Source of the DNA: Gossypium raimondii
Taxonomy: Eukaryota > Streptophyta > Magnoliopsida > Malvales > Malvaceae
Assembly (NCBI RefSeq): GCF_025698545.1
Contig: NC_068576.1
Span: 49,035,890-49,099,889, forward strand
Direction: 5' to 3'
Length of the DNA stretch: 64,000 bases
Positions 58,637 to 64,000 of this stretch are shown piece by piece (position 1 is the first letter of the stretch; each line of letters begins with the position of its first letter). The position numbers were made by a program, and so were the translations under genes. The notes below the pieces were generated by a model. It saw only the letters and a list, made by a program, of their open reading frames with translations. It was not told the DNA's origin and did not search any database.

Positions 58637-61014
58637 TGTAATATCCGCGTTTTAACTCGGGGTTAGGTACAGTGATGGATTGGATTAAAAATTAGTATAA
58701 AATTTTTGAAATATAATAAATAAGATTTTTGAGTATTAAATTAGGAAGTATATAGATCCAATAAGAAATTAGAAAAAAAAAAGAGACTCTTTAGATAGGA
58801 AATTTTAAAATAGACACCATTGATTTAGTTGGAAGAATAAAAAATTGTTGTGACCAAAGTAGGAAAAATATTAAGTTAGGAGATATATAATTGTAGAGGA
58901 AAGGAATGAATGATTAAAAGAAATTTAACCAAAGTGTTGTATGAGTCATACTAGGAAATATGAAAGATGAGGAACGACAAAGTGGTAATTAACCAAGTAG
59001 ATATTTATTAGGTGTAATGATATGGGTAAAAGGAAAAAGATGGATGGCTTAAGGACTTAGTAGCAATTTGACCATTTTAATTAAAAAGGTAAGATATTTT
59101 AGTGGAATGGTGTAGAAAGTGGGAGAAAAGATGAAAATACATATAATCTTTTCACAAGCCAAACGTCACCTCTTTCCCCCAAGTTTTATCCAACTTTTCT
59201 TTTAATTCCCTTCATGTCCTTCCACCATTATTCAACCATCCAAGTTTCAAACTTTCATTTTTCTTTGAAATTTCCTTAGTTAAAGTAAGAAATGATGAAA
59301 TTATCATACCATACATGTTTATTTTTATTAAATAGTATAGGAAAGTCACTTGATTGTGGTTTTTTAACATATAAATGTTATATGTTTTATATGAAATTGA
59401 AGAGAAAGAAAAGAAAGGAGATGACCTAATTGAAGAAAAGGGAAAGAGAAGGTTAAGGAGTGAAGGAAGAAGAAAATACATTATCTCAACCTTTTGTTGT
59501 AAGTACTACAAGATTTTTAAATTATTTTTATTTAAATGCTTATATTGTAGTATGAAATTACTTAGAATAGAAATGTAAAATATATATTTGAATTTGTAAA
59601 TAGATAAAAAAGATTAGATTATGAAATTATGAAATTTGTAAAGAAAATTATTGGTGGAGAATATGAAATGGTATATTGTTTGAACACTAAGTAATGATGT
59701 TGTGGTAAAAAGGATATGTATGAAAAATGTGTGATATTTGTGAGATGTGAAATGGGGACTAAATTGTAGATGATGGAGAAATGAGAAATCTTTTTTGAAA
59801 TATTTATGTAAAGTATTTAAATGTATGAAATTCAGCTTTAATGCCCAAGTAGACGGAATTTAAAACTACTAAGATATTAGTGGCATGCCATTAAGGGACC
59901 TTAGCGCGGTCTCCGATTATTAGCACATTAGTGCTCTCTGTTTAGCACATTTGTGCTCTATGTATAGCACTTTAGTGCTCTCTATTCAATAGTGCATAAT
60001 AATGCACCTCTGTATTTGTTCCGTATATCCGGTGTGTTCTATAAAGTCTACTTTGGGCTAAGAATATGAGTTGTGAACAAAAGTGAATCACCAATGTGTT
60101 GAGGTAAGTTTGATAACTTACAAAAGGTATAAGTTAAATTTTATTAAAGTAAGGTATAGTTGAAGAAACTTGTATGTGTGTAAATATGTATTAATTGAGT
60201 AAGTTTAAAATATTTTGTTATGATTCATTTACCTATTTATTCTTGTAGTGCTTACTAAGCCTTCACTGGCTTAACGCGTTTATTTTTAACGCGTAAGAAC
60301 AGTTAGACTGGAAGAGGTAGAGTTGGGTTAGGAGATCTCTCATCTCATCACATCCTCAAGAGCTTCAAGAGTAGGTATCATATTTTGAATTAAAATGGCA
60401 TGTACGTAGGTAGACCAAATGTGGTCTCATGTGTTAGGGACTAAAATACAAACTCTTGAAACTCTATCTATTTTGGTTTTACTTGAAGTATTTTAATTCT
60501 ATATGAAATGAATTATTGAAACTATAAGTATGTTTGCAAATGTGGTTTGCTAATATGATGATTATGATTGATTTGGAGTAGTTTTAAGTAATTTTAATAT
60601 ATTTTGAATTGGTCTTAAGTGTTGAGAAGAATATATTTATATATATTGTAGGGGTTTTAGTGAACTTTTAAACTGATTTTTACCAAATTTTACCCAAGGG
60701 TATAGGTATCGATACCTAGGTTACGAAATACAAAATTTCCAAAATAGAATGTGATTTTGGTATTGTTTTTGTCATTGGTATCGATATTTTTTTCCCCTGT
60801 TTTGAGTAGAAACAATGTTAAAATCATTTCCAAACATAATCTAGCATCCAATAATGACCCCACACGTTTATATTAATAATTTTTGAGTTAAATAAGTTAC
60901 AATACTATGTATAAATGCTTAAATTAAATAGTGTCTAGCCAAAACTATTTTGGCACCAAATATAATAGTCTTATACCGGGTTTGTACGTTCGGACCGGGT
61001 ATAAGGGTGTTACA
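58637..61014 (-). mobile_element. Solo-LTR-like element 4 (2378 bp), reverse orientation
   Basis: Read on the minus strand it starts TGTAACACCCTTATACCCGG at 61014 and ends at 58637 (...CCCGAGTTAAAACGCGGATATTACA). Exact ACCTT repeats flank it. The landmark GCTTACTAAG near 60248 is the reverse complement of GCTTAGTAAG in elements 1 and 2. Ends, size class and 5-bp duplication match the other three, but the body has diverged, so it is a related subfamily. No genes inside. Confidence 0.8.
59920..60011. repeat. Hairpin array 4: four units with stem AGCAC/GTGCT
   Basis: Three units of about 21-22 bp have AGCAC N4 GTGCT (loops ATTA, ATTT, TTTA) followed by CTCT(G/A) or CTATG. A fourth variant is GTGCATAATAATGCAC. 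The array lies about 1.0 kb from the TGTAACACCC end of element 4 (at 61014). Confidence 0.85.
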
Positions 61015-61019
61015 ACCTT
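61015..61019. repeat. Right 5-bp target-site duplication of element 4
   Basis: ACCTT, matching 58632-58636. Confidence 0.85.
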
Positions 61020-64000
61020 GGATTAAGCCTGGATCTTCTAGAAGTCTCCAATAATTCCTACATGAATTTAGTATGTTTGTATTCTTTTTTGTTGTACTTA
61101 GGTTCTCTTTGCTTTTGTAGGTCATGTTTGGGGCTTAAAACAATAGACTTTCTTATTATTATTATTTTTTCTTTTTTGGCATTTTTGTTTGGTTTTATTG
61201 TGGTAGTGGTGATATTTAGTTGTTGGTTTTGGGTAACGGTGTGTGAATATCTTGATTGCAAATTTTTTTGGGTTACGATTTTAGCCGAAGGGAAACAGTG
61301 AGTGGATGAAGTATGAAGGGTTGCTGAGTTGGTTAGTTAGAGGCGAGGCATGAGATTGATAATGACTTTGCTAGGGTTTGGGGCTTGAGCTATTGTTGAT
61401 ATTGTTTAGATTATGAGGCTAGGGAGTAATGGTGTAAATATTGAGTAACAAAAATGTAAACTTACTAATAATTTAGTAATCAACTTGTAACTTTCTGAAA
61501 TTGAGTAACTAAAAAAATATTAAATTTAGCAAGCTTAGGAAAATGTTTCCTCCGATTGAAGGGTTAGAGAATAATTATGAATAAAAATATTTATTAACAA
61601 AACATGACATTGCAATTATTTGAAGAGGAAACACAATATTGCTAAACTAACATTATAACATGATTGAATTAAGGAAAAGATTAATTAAAGACATGATTAG
61701 AAAGGCACCACATTGGGGAAATTAGAGTAATACATCATAATTAACGGACCACATACTACCCAATTTAGTTGTTAACTTGTTGGCGGTACTTGGAGCGCAT
61801 CACGCATTCAATTAAACAAAATATTTATACAAAACTATATAATTTTAGCATGTGGGGTTTGATTTCAATTATTAAATATTAAATTATGGTACATGAGTTA
61901 AAATAATCTTGTAACAAATAGATATGTGATTAACATAATATTTATTTTGTATTATTAAGTTAATACTTTGTTTAAAAATTAATTATTTTGTCCTAATCTT
62001 ATCACATATTTGATATAATCAATTGAATTTGTTTCTTAAAAATATTCCCATATTGAATATTTTTCAAATTTGTAAAATATTTTAATATTTTTATTTAATT
62101 ATTGATAATCCATAAAACAAAACTCTACCATCATTTAATTATTCCTAAAATTTCAAAATTTGAAACGAATTTAATTTTAATGTTGTTGGAATCAAATTAG
62201 ATTAATCGATTTAATCTATTTATAAAATATTGAATTTTGAGAATCACTGTTCAGCTGATAAAAATCAGCGAAATGATTAACATGAAAATTAAATAAAATA
62301 TAACATAAATAAATCTAGGGAAAAAACTTAAAATTGTGGAACAAACTTTGATAATATATTTTAATTAGTTAACTTTGGATTTTGATGTTTAATTAGTTTT
62401 GGATTTTGTTAATGTATTTATTATTTGAAATGATTTTAATTAATTGAACAATATTGGATTTTGTATGAATCTTGACTCAGTTTAAAGATTAGTTATCTTG
62501 TTTACTTGAATTTATATTGTTAATGTTTATTTTAGTAAACCATTCATTGAACGTAATACTCATTCAATGGAATGACTATTACTTACTCTCTCGTAATAGC
62601 TATTTTTTTGTGATACCAAAGAATAGCTATTCCATGCAACTTTGAATAACAAAACAAAATTAATTTCTAGATTAATCCTTTAAAATTGGACTCAGAAAAT
62701 ATAAAAATAATTATATTAAGAGTGTTATTAAATTATATTTAATAATAATCCTATTATATTTAATCACAACAAAAATAATCATCTACTTAAAATAATTACG
62801 AGTATCATGGGTGTGATTTTTGAAATTATTTAATTAAAAAGTAAAATTTAATTAATTATATTTTTGAAATTATTTTTGTCAAGTAATACTGTTTTGTTGG
62901 CACAATAATAATTTTAGTATTCAATTTTATGTTTTCTGTTAATTTATCACCGATTATATATAAAATGAAAATGGAACTCTTTTAAAAATTTAAAATTTCT
63001 AAATCAAAAATAGATATAATGAGAGAAAATAAGGAAAAATATTTTAAACCCTCTAAATTTTTATGTATTATTTGTATAGAAATACCCGACACTTTATTCT
63101 TTAAAAAACATAGAGAAAATAAAAAATTAAGTAAAATTATTGCTTCCCTGTTTTTACCTTTTCTATTTTTGACGTTTTGTTATAAGAAAAAAATTCAGAA
63201 TATAATTTGTTTTTGAAGAATAATTTAAATGAATTAAAATTTTGAATTGCGTTTGGAAAAAAATTTTGTGGTATATTTTGTATTTTGTAGTTAAAAAAGG
63301 GCATCAAAGTTAATTTTATAAGCCATTGTAATATTAGTTCTAAATGGCATGAAACTCGACTTGAAGATATGACTAATTTGATTTGAGAAATATTGAGGAA
63401 GCATGTAATGATCAAATTTTTTGTTAAGATTTCAATTTGTCATTAGATTCTATTGAATGATAATTTCTTTATTTTTCATACATATTAGTTCTTCAACTAC
63501 AACATATTCGAGATTTTATTTTTCTAGAATTTTTATATAGAATTTTCTATTTTAAAAATAATTTTGAGTTTTCTTAATTTTTTATATAGAATCAGAATTA
63601 AATTGACAAAAAATATAAAAGAGGAATGATCAAATTATTATTCTACCAATTAAAAATGCCACCTAGGTGATTAAAAAAGAACAATTTTGAAAATACTAGT
63701 GCTCAAATTATATATTTTTAATTAAGTGACCAAAACAAAAATTTAAGCATAGTTTAATGACTACTAGTGTAATTTATCCATATTTATAATTGTAAAATTT
63801 TTCAAAAACACTACTATATGAGACGTTTGAGTTATATAATTCAGTTTGAATCGGAGGCTATTTTTAAAATTAAAAAATTATAAATAAAATAATTATGAAA
63901 AATCTATATAACAATTAGAGAGAATCTCTAGACAAGTTTGTTGCTAATTATGGTTTGATATATTTGTTTTCTTCACTTGAATGGTAATAAGATTCTGTGT
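61020..64000. other. AT-rich DNA, no gene seen
   Basis: The left few hundred bases are T/G-rich and give a hydrophobic 79-codon frame that looks like chance. The rest is strongly AT-rich with no protein-like frame, RNA gene or definable repeat boundary. Confidence 0.55.

Noticed and set aside
61062-61301. Hydrophobic 79-codon ORF that might be a small membrane protein
   Set aside because: T-rich sequence gives hydrophobic codons by chance; no ATG context, no family and no neighbour to support it.

Overview
The window looks like nuclear DNA of a eudicot plant. It is AT-rich, its genes have GT-AG introns, and low-copy genes are separated by long-terminal-repeat (LTR) retrotransposon debris. 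The gene set, and a repeat family starting TGTAACACCCC, suggest Malvaceae, most likely cotton (Gossypium). That species call is inference from memory, not a database match.

Layout. 1-9 kb: an intronless TCP5/13/17-type TCP transcription factor gene (2961-3944, +), then AT-rich DNA with an unrecognised ORF, a degenerate tandem array and a fold-back element. 9.9-14.9 kb: a ten-exon kelch-repeat gene (-), most of whose early exons each encode one kelch blade. 15.5-18.4 kb: a decayed LINE 3' end and a complete non-autonomous hAT-type element (8-bp target-site duplication). 18.7-20.2 kb: an intronless PPR gene resembling PNM1. 20-27 kb: intergenic, with one LINE RNase H relic. 27.1-33 kb: two COBRA-family genes, tail to tail. 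The + copy is COBRA/COBL1-like and intact. The - copy is COBL4/IRX6-like with a one-base frameshift in its last exon. 34.7-44.2 kb: a complete but dead Ty3/gypsy (CRM-like) element with 5-bp target duplication GTATA, interrupted by a solo-LTR-like element. 46.7-53.7 kb: two more solo-LTR-like elements, one inside the other. 55.2-57.2 kb: a UDP-arabinopyranose mutase (RGP) gene. 58.2 kb: tRNA-Asp(GUC), followed by a fourth solo-LTR-like element (58.6-61.0 kb). The last 3 kb shows no gene.

How the genes relate. From memory of the Arabidopsis gene order, TCP5, PNM1, COBL5 and COB lie together at At5g60920-At5g60970. TCP13, COBL1 and RGP1 lie together at At3g02150-At3g02230. COBL4 and RGP2 are close at At5g15630-At5g15650. 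This window carries the union of those three sets in one run, so it probably keeps an ancestral block that Arabidopsis split among duplicated copies. COBRA, COBL4 and RGP all serve cell-wall polysaccharide deposition.

The least expected signal is in the four solo-LTR-like elements. Each carries an array of short hairpin-forming repeats about 0.9-1.3 kb from its TGTAACACCC-type end. The repeat sequences differ between elements, while the design and position are shared.
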